Part shown: piece by piece, positions 1 to 7,567 of the stretch
How the letters are laid out: each line of letters starts with the position of its first letter
How positions within the stretch are numbered: position 1 is the stretch's first letter
Translations under genes and position numbers: made by a program
Notes under the pieces: model-generated
Database searches by the model: none
What the model was told of the DNA's origin: nothing
Seen by the model: the letters and a program-made list of their open reading frames with translations, nothing else
DNA from: Streptococcus ruminicola
GTDB taxonomy: Bacteria; Bacillota; Bacilli; Lactobacillales; Streptococcaceae
Reading direction: 5' to 3'
DNA length: 64,000 nt
NCBI RefSeq assembly: GCF_011387195.1
Contig: NZ_CP046919.1
Span: 434,001 to 498,000, forward strand

Positions 1-501
1 TCTGTTGTTGCCAATCTTGATATCGGGAAAACCGATTATGTCGTCTCATGGTTAAGTGGCAAAGTAAGCGGTGGAAACTGGCAATTACTGGCTATCATGT
101 CACCTCTTCTAGGGATTATTTGGGGAATAACTGTATGGCGCAGCTACCGTCTAAACATGATGATGTTTAGCCAAGAAACGAGCATCACTCTCGGTCTTGA
201 CCTAAAAAAAGAACGACTTTGGACTCTTACGCTCTCAACATCTTTAGCCGCATTTAGCGTTGTGCTGGTGGGGAACATTACTTTTGTCGGCTTACTTTCT
301 GGTCACATCACGCGCCGCTTATTTGGAAATGACCACCGAATCGTCCTACCTGCTAGCATGCTGATTGGTATGATTTTAATGCTGATTGCAGATACCATCG
401 GACGAAGCCTGCTTGTCGGGACAGGTATTCCAACAGGACTGATTATTTCAGTGATTGGAGCCCCTTATTTTCTTTATCTCATGATAAAAACAGCAACATA
501 A
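1..501 (+). CDS. FecCD-family iron-complex ABC transporter permease, C-terminal part
   Basis: The reading frame is open from the first base, so this is the last 166 residues of a protein that starts outside the window. The pattern is that of BtuC/FecCD permeases, which carry iron-siderophore or haem complexes across the membrane: a WLSGKVSGG segment, a hydrophobic helix, a cytoplasmic stretch around LGLDLKK, then the GLLSGHITRRLFGNDHR region and two more helices ending in YFLYLMIKTAT. FecCD proteins normally have VGLIVPHxxRxxxG in the first of these places; here FVGLLSGHITRRLFGNDHR fits that coupling region with the ATPase. The family call is firm and the substrate is not known. A hairpin terminator follows directly. 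Confidence 0.88.
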   Translation, partial: SVVANLDIGKTDYVVSWLSGKVSGGNWQLLAIMSPLLGIIWGITVWRSYRLNMMMFSQETSITLGLDLKKERLWTLTLSTSLAAFSVVLVGNITFVGLLSGHITRRLFGNDHRIVLPASMLIGMILMLIADTIGRSLLVGTGIPTGLIISVIGAPYFLYLMIKTAT

Positions 502-530
502 AAATCTGGGCACTCCCCAGATTTTTTTGC
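502..530. terminator. Bidirectional intrinsic terminator
   Basis: The arms AAATCTGGG and CCCAGATTT flank a short loop, with a T run on the plus strand and a matching T run on the minus strand. It lies between the ends of the convergent permease and DUF1803-like genes and can serve both. Confidence 0.85.
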
Positions 531-531
531 T

Positions 532-1185
532 TTATTTACTTGTAAAAATCAACGTCTCTTTATCAAATGTCATGTTCAATTGGTATTTGCCTTGGTCATT
601 TTTGCGAATGTAATCCAATTTTTCCAAAGCTTCCACAAAAATATCTGGTCGTTTTTGAGCGACTTCGTCTTTTCTTGCAAATTTCAATAGAAAAGTAGTC
701 ATGTATTTCAAAGCGTATTGCGGATTAACATCTCCAAGTAAATCAAACAGAACTTCTTGTTCTTTAGACATTGGCAAATTCTCAGCTAGTTTGAAAAAGT
801 AGTTAGAAAGCGTCAATTCATCTCGAGCAATGCTTGTTTTTTCAACAAGAACCAAATCATTCGTCTCATTATCTAGACGTGTTTCAAAAGAAAGTTTCTT
901 CAACTCAGCATATATTTGGCTCTCATCATCCACAAAAATCTGACTATCTAAACTGATATTTTCAAGAGAGTTAAGCAATTCAAAACCAATTGTATAGCGT
1001 TTGTTATCACGGATAATATAACCTGCTTGGACATATTCCTCAATCAAACGATCAATTTTTGGCACTTCTTGAAATTTAGCTTTGATTTGACGCAAGGTCA
1101 CATCATCTGTCTGATACAAAAAGTTAACTAAATCCTTAAAAAAAGTTTGTCGTGTTAATTTATCTGGATTAAAAATGATAATCAT
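532..1185 (-). CDS. DUF1803-like streptococcal protein with an N-terminal winged-helix-like region
   Basis: A 217-residue soluble protein with no signal peptide or membrane segment. I recall the opening MIIIFNPDKLTRQ and the length from streptococcal proteins annotated as DUF1803, whose function is unknown. Residues 10-65 read like a winged helix: DVTLRQIKAKF would be one helix, KIDRLIEEYVQAGYI a second, and RDNKRYTIG the wing. The gene overlaps the upstream cysteine hydrolase by 17 bp, so the two are very probably cotranscribed and translationally coupled. A DNA-binding role is inference only. The name rests on memory of the family rather than on a motif with a known function. Confidence 0.7.
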   Translation of the reverse strand: MIIIFNPDKLTRQTFFKDLVNFLYQTDDVTLRQIKAKFQEVPKIDRLIEEYVQAGYIIRDNKRYTIGFELLNSLENISLDSQIFVDDESQIYAELKKLSFETRLDNETNDLVLVEKTSIARDELTLSNYFFKLAENLPMSKEQEVLFDLLGDVNPQYALKYMTTFLLKFARKDEVAQKRPDIFVEALEKLDYIRKNDQGKYQLNMTFDKETLIFTSK

Positions 1186-1693
1186 GTAATTCTCCTAAAT
1201 ATTGTAAATCCTCTGATTGCGATAGCTGGCTGGGATTGGTTCCTGCTTGATTTAAAGGCACAGCAAGTCCCAATTTATCGTAATAGGTCTGCCAAAAGTC
1301 TGAAATCACGTGCTGATCATCGCCAAATTGCATGGGAACGGTCTTAAAAATTGGCAGAATTTCTGCAATATATTGCGAACAATAATAAGTGCCATTATCT
1401 GGATAAAAACTATCATTATAAGGTTTTCCAAGTAAAGCCTTGGCTGCCACCAGAACTTGGTCTGGATTGATTTTGGGATAGCGATAAACCGAAACAAGCT
1501 GTTCATGTGTAAGCAAAAACTCTCTAAGATTTTCTCTGACAACACCTTTATCTCTTGTCGCGTGATAAATCATTTGATTAAAATAAATCGCAACATGGCT
1601 GTACTGTCCTGTCGCCTGCTGGATTGCCTGGGACATGGCTTGATTATCGCGCATAAAAAGCAAGTCACCAGCTTGCAAGTCTTGTAGTTTCAT
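1169..1693 (-). CDS. YiiX/YebB-like (permuted NlpC/P60) cysteine hydrolase
   Basis: A 174-residue protein of the circularly permuted NlpC/P60 papain-like fold. AGDLLF (residues 8-13) opens the domain, YSHVAIY supplies the probable catalytic His33, and YYCSQYIAEI supplies the probable nucleophile Cys105; in this permuted family the His comes before the Cys. No signal peptide is seen, so it would act in the cytosol. The substrate is unknown; relatives hydrolyse or transfer amide or lipid groups. The start codon lies only 6 bases after a TATAAT-like TACAAT box and has no Shine-Dalgarno sequence, which suggests a leaderless mRNA. The 3' end overlaps the DUF1803-like gene. Confidence 0.8.
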   Translation of the reverse strand: MKLQDLQAGDLLFMRDNQAMSQAIQQATGQYSHVAIYFNQMIYHATRDKGVVRENLREFLLTHEQLVSVYRYPKINPDQVLVAAKALLGKPYNDSFYPDNGTYYCSQYIAEILPIFKTVPMQFGDDQHVISDFWQTYYDKLGLAVPLNQAGTNPSQLSQSEDLQYLGELHDYHF

Positions 1694-1699
1694 ATGTTA

Positions 1700-1708
1700 A
1701 TTGTAACA
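1700..1708 (-). promoter_or_regulatory. Extended -10 promoter of the cysteine hydrolase, giving a leaderless start
   Basis: On the minus strand TGT-TACAAT ends at 1700, and the ATG begins at 1693, the position where transcription would start. No Shine-Dalgarno sequence fits before the ATG. Confidence 0.55.
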
Positions 1709-1786
1709 AAAAACAAAGTGTCCTGCTATAAGAAGATTTGCTACGACATTTATGAGGACTTATCTTTAAAGAAATTTTTAAGTCTG

Positions 1787-1795
1787 TGCTATAAT
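1787..1795 (+). promoter_or_regulatory. Extended -10 promoter of yaaA, giving a leaderless start
   Basis: TGC-TATAAT ends at 1795 and the yaaA ATG is at 1802, the expected transcription start. The bases between, GCCAGT, hold no ribosome-binding site. A weak -35 (TTTAAA, about 1765) has a 19-base spacer. Confidence 0.6.
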
Positions 1796-1801
1796 GCCAG
1801 T

Positions 1802-2533
1802 ATGAAATTACTTATCCCTAACGCTAAAGAATTAAATACTAATCAAGATGCTTTTGCCAACCAAGCCTTAGGAACTAAAAGCAAATATATTCTTGAGATC
1901 ATGCTAGATTACTCTGTAGAAGATTTGGCTAATTTTTACAAAATCAATCCAGTCAAGGCTGACCAAGAGTGGCTGCGCTGGCACCGCTTATCAGACAAAG
2001 AAGCAAAAAGCTACCCTGCTTGGCTCTTATATGATGGGCTGATGTATCGCTATATGAACCGTCAGCAAGTCAGCCAAGCTGAACAAAACTACCTCGATAA
2101 GCACCTTCGCATTGCAACAGCTTTTTACGGTCTAATCAAACCGACAGAGCTGATTGCACCACACCGACTTGACTTTCAAGGCAATCTCAAAATCAACAAT
2201 ACCTCATTAAAACAATTCTGGCGAGAAGATTATGACAAAGACGTTCAAGATGATGACCTTATCATCTCACTTCTATCATCAGAATTCGAACAGGTCTTTT
2301 CACCCAACATTCGTAAGCGCATGATAAAAGTCATCTTTATGGAAAATCGATCTGGCAAACTCAAAATCCACTCAACCATTTCTAAAAAAGGAAGAGGACG
2401 TTTGGTTTCACTCATGGCTGAAAAGCAAATTGAAACCATCGAAGATATCAAAAACTTAACTTTCGACGGTTTCTCATTTGCCAAAGACCATTCAGATGAC
2501 AAAACCATCACCTTTATCCGAGAGGAAGAATAA
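1802..2533 (+). CDS. yaaA: Peroxide stress protein YaaA (UPF0246/DUF328)
   Basis: A 243-residue cytosolic protein. It opens MKLLIPNAKELN and contains SYPAWLLYDGLMYRY and the RLDFQGNLKIN region typical of YaaA proteins, which bind DNA and limit free iron and oxidative damage in E. coli. An upstream in-frame extension to 1694 exists but would run through the promoter and has no ribosome-binding site, so I chose the ATG at 1802, which also gives the usual family length. It diverges from the cysteine hydrolase and ends at a strong terminator. The iron and oxidative-stress role is known for E. coli YaaA; in streptococci it is inferred. Confidence 0.9.
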   Translation: MKLLIPNAKELNTNQDAFANQALGTKSKYILEIMLDYSVEDLANFYKINPVKADQEWLRWHRLSDKEAKSYPAWLLYDGLMYRYMNRQQVSQAEQNYLDKHLRIATAFYGLIKPTELIAPHRLDFQGNLKINNTSLKQFWREDYDKDVQDDDLIISLLSSEFEQVFSPNIRKRMIKVIFMENRSGKLKIHSTISKKGRGRLVSLMAEKQIETIEDIKNLTFDGFSFAKDHSDDKTITFIREEE

Positions 2534-2565
2534 AAAGCAAACAAGAGAACTTGTTTGCTTTTTGT
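2534..2565. terminator. Bidirectional terminator between yaaA and the lipoprotein gene
   Basis: AAAGCAAACAAG and CTTGTTTGCTTT form a 12-bp stem with a 4-base loop, followed by T runs on both strands. Confidence 0.9.
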
Positions 2566-2569
2566 TTTG

Positions 2570-3523
2570 CTATTTTCTATAATAATATGCTTCTGCAGGA
2601 AAATCGACAAATTGCTGACCTGCTACTAATCTTGGTTTAGAAATGTCTGAATAATCTCCTAATGGATTTTCTACACCAATCGGAAATAATCCAATAGCAA
2701 TTCCTCCCGGTGTTCCATCTATAGAACCCGCAGCTAAAAATACTAGTCCTTGATTATTTCTTGACACTGAAAATATCTTAGCATCATCACCAAGCATACC
2801 ATCAGAACTTATATTCAAAATCTGTCCTCTACCATTAACCCATGTCCCAGCAATTGATTCATAATTTCCATAAAGGATTTGTTCGGTATTAATATCATAC
2901 GAAGATTGAGTTTTATTTGGTGATAGTTCCTGCCAATCCAAAATACTAAAATCAAACTCTTTTTTCCCCTTGATGTCAAAGTAATCCGACAACTCTACAT
3001 CTCTCCCAATAGGTACATTAGCATTTTTTATTACATCAACACCGCTATTGTCTGCTCTCAGTTGATATTGAGTGTCTTCCATTTGAGTTCCTGTTGACAT
3101 CCACTTAGCTGTAATAACCGTTCCATCTGTATAAATATTTGCAGCTTCTCGATAACCACCACTTGATGCAACATAACTTTGTGCCAAATAGTCAGCTACT
3201 CCGTTATTATCATAATAAAGAGCGGCGAATTCAATTGTTCCCGTAGACTCCCAATACCGTCCAGAAAATAGTTCATCCTGTCCATTTCCATCAATATCAT
3301 AATAAGCATAATGTGTTGCTGGGGTATCACTTGTATCAGTTCTAAGTTTTTCTAACACAACATCATAAATACTATTATCACTAGTTTCTTTTTTATCAGA
3401 TGCCGAAGTGGATGAAGATGAGCCAGTGTACCAATTTCCTGGTACTTTCTGATTTTTATTCTTATGAGAACATGCGCTTAAAACTAGCAGAGCAAGAATA
3501 ATTAATAAAATTCTCTTTTTCAT
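2570..3523 (-). CDS. Secreted lipoprotein with a DUF6287-like C-terminal domain
   Basis: A 317-residue protein with a type II signal peptide: MKKR, a hydrophobic stretch, and the lipobox LSAC with Cys18 as the lipidated residue. A low-complexity Ser/Thr/Lys linker follows to about residue 45. Residues 60-130 contain YYDIDGNGQDELF, which resembles the acidic repeat of FG-GAP/VCBS-type domains and may bind calcium. The last 90 residues, from YESIAGTWVNGRG to the end, form a domain shared with the next gene, with GVENPLGDYSDISKPRLV as the clearest block; I believe this is DUF6287. It sits on the outer face of the membrane. The function is unknown. The two lipoprotein genes are 27 bp apart and probably form one operon. 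Confidence 0.8.
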   Translation of the reverse strand: MKKRILLIILALLVLSACSHKNKNQKVPGNWYTGSSSSTSASDKKETSDNSIYDVVLEKLRTDTSDTPATHYAYYDIDGNGQDELFSGRYWESTGTIEFAALYYDNNGVADYLAQSYVASSGGYREAANIYTDGTVITAKWMSTGTQMEDTQYQLRADNSGVDVIKNANVPIGRDVELSDYFDIKGKKEFDFSILDWQELSPNKTQSSYDINTEQILYGNYESIAGTWVNGRGQILNISSDGMLGDDAKIFSVSRNNQGLVFLAAGSIDGTPGGIAIGLFPIGVENPLGDYSDISKPRLVAGQQFVDFPAEAYYYRK

Positions 3524-3550
3524 TTTTATTTACTTTCTATATTACTGACA

Positions 3551-4729
3551 TCATTGACGATAATAATAGTAATCATTAGATAAATGATAAACACCATTCT
3601 GTGTTGGTACAATTCGGGGTTTAGAAATATCAGACTTATCTCCCGATGGGTTTTCAAACCCAACTTTAAATAACGCCAATAAACCACCAGTGAAACCATT
3701 CCCCATTCCTATATAAGGAATGCCATCATTTTCATATCTAAAAGCACCTTGCAAGCTTTCTTCACCTGTGTTCCCACTTACTGTACTAGTAACAGATCCA
3801 TCAGCTCGAATAACAAGAGTATCACCTTTTCCATTACGCCATGTTCCAGCAAGTGATTCGTAGTTTTCATCCTTTATCTCTGCCAAATTAATATCATTGG
3901 CTGATTCTAGCTCAGCATTATAAGCTGATTGAGTTTTTAGAGCACCAGACCAAGCATAACATTTCTGACCATCAATATTAACTTCCCACCAAGTTGAGTT
4001 ATTATCAACTGATTCTCCACTAACATAATCTAATACTTGAAGAATATCACCCTTTTGTTTTTTAGTAACAACATCAGCTGATAAGCTTGGTTTTAAACGT
4101 AAGTTCAATACATCTACACTAACAACATAGTTAGCTTTTTCAGGTTTAGCATGAAAATAAACTTGTAATGCTGATTTTACCTCTTCATCTGTTGTTAATA
4201 CTTTATTACCATCATCATTAGTATAACCATAAAGCACTACCTTGGTTTCATCTTTTACAGAATTAACGTTGCCATTAACACGTTGAAGTTCTTGCTCAGG
4301 AATATCTATCGTGATTTTAACACTTGGAACAAGTTCTACTCGACTAGGTTCTTCTCCATTTACAGTCATATCCCCTGATGTAACATAAGTTTGTACAGTA
4401 TTAGAATCCTCATAATCTTCAATTGTATACTGTCCTTTTAAAGGGTTCCCAGCATTGAATGCCATCAATTCTGCGCCAGCTCTACATAAAGTTGCAGTAC
4501 CATCATTATTTAAGCTTATCCCACATGTCATCAAGGTTGAAGTATTTGATGCAACATAATAATAACGATAATCTAAAAACCAATCAGAATAATCTTTTTT
4601 CTCTTTTGTTACATTCTTAGACTCGACAACTTCTCTTGTGCCATGGCTTGTTTTTCCTTTACTATCATTTGATTGTTGATGACACCCAATTAAAATAAAG
4701 CAACAAAATAAAAAGATGACTTTTTTCAT
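3551..4729 (-). CDS. Secreted lipoprotein with a bacterial SH3 domain and a DUF6287-like domain
   Basis: A 392-residue lipoprotein with lipobox LIGC, where Cys16 is the lipidated residue. A charged linker runs to about residue 45. The middle (about 200-265) is an SH3b domain: VLNLRLKPSLSADVV, then GDILQVLDY and WWEVNIDGQ. SH3b domains usually bind peptidoglycan. The C-terminal domain starts near YESLAGTWRNGKG and ends like its neighbour, with GFENPSGDKSDISKPRIV. Residues 50-150 may be a further beta-rich domain that I do not recognise. A tandem duplication followed by exchange of the N-terminal module would explain the pair. It is the first gene of the two. Confidence 0.8.
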   Translation of the reverse strand: MKKVIFLFCCFILIGCHQQSNDSKGKTSHGTREVVESKNVTKEKKDYSDWFLDYRYYYVASNTSTLMTCGISLNNDGTATLCRAGAELMAFNAGNPLKGQYTIEDYEDSNTVQTYVTSGDMTVNGEEPSRVELVPSVKITIDIPEQELQRVNGNVNSVKDETKVVLYGYTNDDGNKVLTTDEEVKSALQVYFHAKPEKANYVVSVDVLNLRLKPSLSADVVTKKQKGDILQVLDYVSGESVDNNSTWWEVNIDGQKCYAWSGALKTQSAYNAELESANDINLAEIKDENYESLAGTWRNGKGDTLVIRADGSVTSTVSGNTGEESLQGAFRYENDGIPYIGMGNGFTGGLLALFKVGFENPSGDKSDISKPRIVPTQNGVYHLSNDYYYYRQ

Positions 4730-4773
4730 ATTAATATCTTTAATTTTTTATCTCCTCAATATACAAAGCATAC

Positions 4774-4799
4774 AAAAAGGCGACTTGCATCGCCTTTTG
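4774..4799. terminator. Terminator of ppaC
   Basis: AAAAGGCGA and TCGCCTTTT flank a 6-base loop, with a T run on the minus strand downstream of ppaC. Confidence 0.85.
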
Positions 4800-4820
4800 T
4801 GTTATCATTATCGACATTAA

Positions 4821-5753
4821 TTAAGCGTTGAAGCTTTCAGTCAATTGTGGGACAACTTGTTTTTTACGTGAAACAGCGCCAGCAAGGAATGCGTGGTTGT
4901 TTTCAAGTTTGAAGTTGAAGGCAGCTTCAACTTTATCCATATTAGCACCAAGTGCCAAAATTTCTGAGTTTGAGTTAAGGATATCTGTAATCATAAGAAC
5001 AAAGTCAGAGTAACCGTTAGCAGAGATTGCAGCTGTCATAGCAGCTTCGATTTCTGATTGACGTTCAAGAACTTCGTTGATGTCAACTGTGTTAACTTGT
5101 GCAACACGAACTTGGTTTCCGTTAAGTTCAAATGATTTTGCATCGATATCAATCAATTCTTCAGCAGATTTTGTTGCCAAGTTTGTACCAGCTTTAAGCA
5201 ATGCCAAACCGTATTCTTCAAGGTTAACGCCTGCGATTTCTGCCAAGTCAGCAGCAACAGCTGGGTCAGTTGCGTGAGTTGTTGGTGATTTAAGAAGAAG
5301 TGTATCTGAAATCAAACCAGACAAAAGCAAACCAGCCATTTCTTTAGGAATAGCAACACCGTTTTCTTTGTAGAGACGGTAAACGATTGATGAAGCTGAA
5401 CCAACTGGTTCTAAACGCATGTAAAGTGGGTTAGCAGTTTCAAAGTTAGAGACACGGTGGTGGTCAATTACTTCAACAACTTCAACATCGCGGATATCTG
5501 AGATTGATTGTTGAAATTCGTTGTGGTCTGTCAAAATAACTTGGTCAGCACCTTCAGCTTTTGCTGATTCAACAACGCGTGGTGCTTCTACACCAAAGTA
5601 GTTCAATGCAAAAGTTGTTTCTTCATTTGGAGTTCCAAGAGCAACAGCTTCAGCATCTACACCAAGTTCACGTTTCAAGTATGCGTATGCGATTGATGAA
5701 CCAAGCGCATCAGAGTCTGGATTTTGGTGACCAAAAACTAAAATTTTAGACAT
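4821..5753 (-). CDS. ppaC: Manganese-dependent inorganic pyrophosphatase (family II)
   Basis: A 310-residue DHH-family phosphoesterase that splits pyrophosphate into two phosphates and so pulls nucleic-acid and nucleotide synthesis forward. The family signatures are clear: GHQNPDSDA near the start, ILTDHNE with metal-binding Asp and His, and VIDHHR, the DHH motif. The C-terminal DHHA2 domain ends in [13 protein letters not shown], which carries the Arg-Lys-Lys substrate site. I chose the ATG at 5753 because GAGGT stands 7 bases before it and the protein then begins [10 protein letters not shown], as in other streptococci; an in-frame extension to 5813 lacks support. Confidence 0.97.
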   Translation of the reverse strand: MSKILVFGHQNPDSDALGSSIAYAYLKRELGVDAEAVALGTPNEETTFALNYFGVEAPRVVESAKAEGADQVILTDHNEFQQSISDIRDVEVVEVIDHHRVSNFETANPLYMRLEPVGSASSIVYRLYKENGVAIPKEMAGLLLSGLISDTLLLKSPTTHATDPAVAADLAEIAGVNLEEYGLALLKAGTNLATKSAEELIDIDAKSFELNGNQVRVAQVNTVDINEVLERQSEIEAAMTAAISANGYSDFVLMITDILNSNSEILALGANMDKVEAAFNFKLENNHAFLAGAVSRKKQVVPQLTESFNA

Positions 5754-5846
5754 GTTTTTTACCTCATAATAATTATTTATTCTTATTTTAGCAAAATTTA
5801 AAGGAGATAGCAAAGCTAGCAGGCTCTTTTAAGCCATTATTCCAAC

Positions 5847-5898
5847 AAAAAAGCACCTTTATCAACAAGCTCTAGTACTTAATGATAAAAGTGCTTTC
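5847..5898 (-). terminator. Terminator downstream of the 213-residue membrane protein gene
   Basis: AAAGCACCTTTATCA and TGATAAAAGTGCTTT pair with one mismatch around an 18-base loop. On the minus strand a TTTTTT run follows the second arm. Confidence 0.8.
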
Positions 5899-5902
5899 TT
5901 TT

Positions 5903-6544
5903 TTAGTCTATTTCTTTCGTTTCTTTTACAGAATCTTCCTGAGATTTTTCTGAATCTGTCGTAAAAGTTTCTGATGTTTTTTCAGAAATATGGTCTTTTT
6001 TATCTAACTTTTCCTGTTCTAAAGCAAGACGTAAAAGACGTTCTTCTTCCTCACGATTTTCTTGATTGCGAATAGCTTCTTGGCGTTTGCGGTAAGCCAT
6101 ATATTTTCGGCTATTATCCACAATGTGCAAATTCTTAATGCCTTTAACTAGTAAGCGCCAGATAACGGAAATCAAAGATTCTAGTAAAAGTAATAATTCA
6201 ATCACAACCACACCAAGCAAACTCCATGCCATAAAAAGTGTGACCAAAAGTTGTGAAAAAATCTTCTTTAGATTTCCTAAGTCGTTATTATGAATGGATA
6301 AAGTTTCCAAGAAAAGATTAAGAATGCCTTGTAAAAGCCCAGACTTAACAGATTTATCACTGCTTATGTCCATTTCTCCTTGGCTCGGCATCACTAAGAC
6401 AATATCACCATCTTGGATATAATCAACTCTATCCCCTAGTGCGATATCAAAATCAAATAAGTCACGCGCTAATTTTTTAATCTTGCCATCTTGCGTCAAA
6501 TAAACGAAGTGATCGTCAAATTTTAAAACTTTGTAACTGTTCAT
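5903..6544 (-). CDS. Streptococcal membrane protein of unknown function
   Basis: I do not recognise a named family. The 213 residues fall into three parts. Residues 1-55 look like a small beta-rich cytoplasmic domain (YKVLKFDDHFVYLTQDGK). Residues about 90-135 are strongly hydrophobic and could make one or two membrane helices (LLVTLFMAWSLLGVVVIELL). From about 145 on there is a very charged, probably coiled-coil tail rich in Glu, Arg and Lys, then Ser/Thr/Glu. The ATG at 6544 is preferred over a GTG three codons upstream because AAGGTGG lies 5 bases before it. It sits between pflA and ppaC with its own terminator. Confidence 0.65.
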   Translation of the reverse strand: MNSYKVLKFDDHFVYLTQDGKIKKLARDLFDFDIALGDRVDYIQDGDIVLVMPSQGEMDISSDKSVKSGLLQGILNLFLETLSIHNNDLGNLKKIFSQLLVTLFMAWSLLGVVVIELLLLLESLISVIWRLLVKGIKNLHIVDNSRKYMAYRKRQEAIRNQENREEEERLLRLALEQEKLDKKDHISEKTSETFTTDSEKSQEDSVKETKEID

Positions 6545-6604
6545 AGTGTCCACCTTGTGATAGAGCTTATCAAAGATTCATCTCAATGTCAATAGTCAAC
6601 CTGT

Positions 6605-7393
6605 CTAGTGATGAATGCGTTTCATGTAGTCTGTGTAAGACTCTGTATGCATAAGCTTTTTAGCATTTTGGACACGTTCTCTAGTCGGTGGTTTAACCCC
6701 TTCAAGGGTATAAGGAATTCCCAATTCACGCCACTTGAATTCACCCAAGGTATGATAAGGCAAAATTTCAAATTTATCCACGTTTTTTAACGTTTCAACA
6801 AATTTCCCTAGCTCAATTAAGTCTTCATCAAAATCGGTCAATCCTGGAACCAAGACATGACGAATCCAGACTGGAACACCCTTATCAGACAAATAACGAG
6901 CAAAAGCTAGAATATTAGTATTGGGTTGACGTGTTACAACAATGTGTTGTTTAGGATTGATTTCTTTTAAATCTAAAAGAACTAAATCCGTCACAGCTAG
7001 TAACTTATCCACAATTTCGTGATATTCAGGCGTATCTCGGAACGTAAAACCACACGTATCAAGCGTGCAATGAATTCCTAATTCTTTAGCCTTGGTAAAA
7101 AGGGCTGTTACAAACTCAATTTGCAACATGGCTTCACCACCTGAAACGGTAATCCCACCATTTTCACCCCAGAAATGTCGATAACGCAAAGCTTCTGCTA
7201 AAACATCATCAACAGTGCGTTCACGAGAATTATTTGTCTCTAATGCCCAAGTATCTGGATTGTGACAATATTGGCAACGCATCTTGCAGCCTTGCATAAA
7301 AATGACAAAGCGAACACCAGGACCATCCACAGAACCAAAACTTTCTGTTGAATGAATCATTCCTCTCACTTTTCCGTAATCTATTTCAGTCAT
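6605..7393 (-). CDS. pflA: Pyruvate formate-lyase activating enzyme
   Basis: A 262-residue radical-SAM enzyme that puts the glycyl radical on pyruvate formate-lyase, enabling anaerobic mixed-acid fermentation. The [4Fe-4S] motif is GCKMRCQYC, with Cys36, Cys40 and Cys43; it is followed by HNPDTW, and GGITVSGGEAMLQ is the usual glycine-rich SAM-binding region. HVLVPGLTD and FEILPYHTLGEFKW match the C-terminal part of PflA. Length and start are typical. It is not next to its substrate gene here. About 165 bp separate it from the corC-like gene upstream, so it probably has its own promoter. Confidence 0.96.
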   Translation of the reverse strand: MTEIDYGKVRGMIHSTESFGSVDGPGVRFVIFMQGCKMRCQYCHNPDTWALETNNSRERTVDDVLAEALRYRHFWGENGGITVSGGEAMLQIEFVTALFTKAKELGIHCTLDTCGFTFRDTPEYHEIVDKLLAVTDLVLLDLKEINPKQHIVVTRQPNTNILAFARYLSDKGVPVWIRHVLVPGLTDFDEDLIELGKFVETLKNVDKFEILPYHTLGEFKWRELGIPYTLEGVKPPTRERVQNAKKLMHTESYTDYMKRIHH

Positions 7394-7542
7394 TTTCTAA
7401 CATCCTTTGTAACCGTTTTTCTAATTTTCATTATACCATTTTCCAGAGAAAAGATGGTGATAAAAAAGCCAGTAAAACAGCTCTTATATATCAGTTTTTT
7501 AGTCAATCAAGGCGTTAAGCCATCACATCAATCTATTGAAAA

Positions 7543-7567
7543 AAGACTAAGCTAAAAGCTCAGTCTT
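7543..7567 (-). terminator. Terminator overlapping the stop of the CorC/HlyC gene
   Basis: AAGACTAAGC and GCTCAGTCTT pair around a 5-base loop, and a T run follows on the minus strand. The 5' arm contains the stop codon of the gene. Confidence 0.8.

Noticed and set aside
1694..1801. In-frame upstream extension of yaaA to 1694
   Set aside because: It runs through the promoter of yaaA and the start region of the opposite gene, lacks a ribosome-binding site, and gives a longer protein than the family norm.
7352..7555. 67-residue plus-strand frame between pflA and the CorC/HlyC gene
   Set aside because: It overlaps the pflA start and the terminator of the other gene and has no support.
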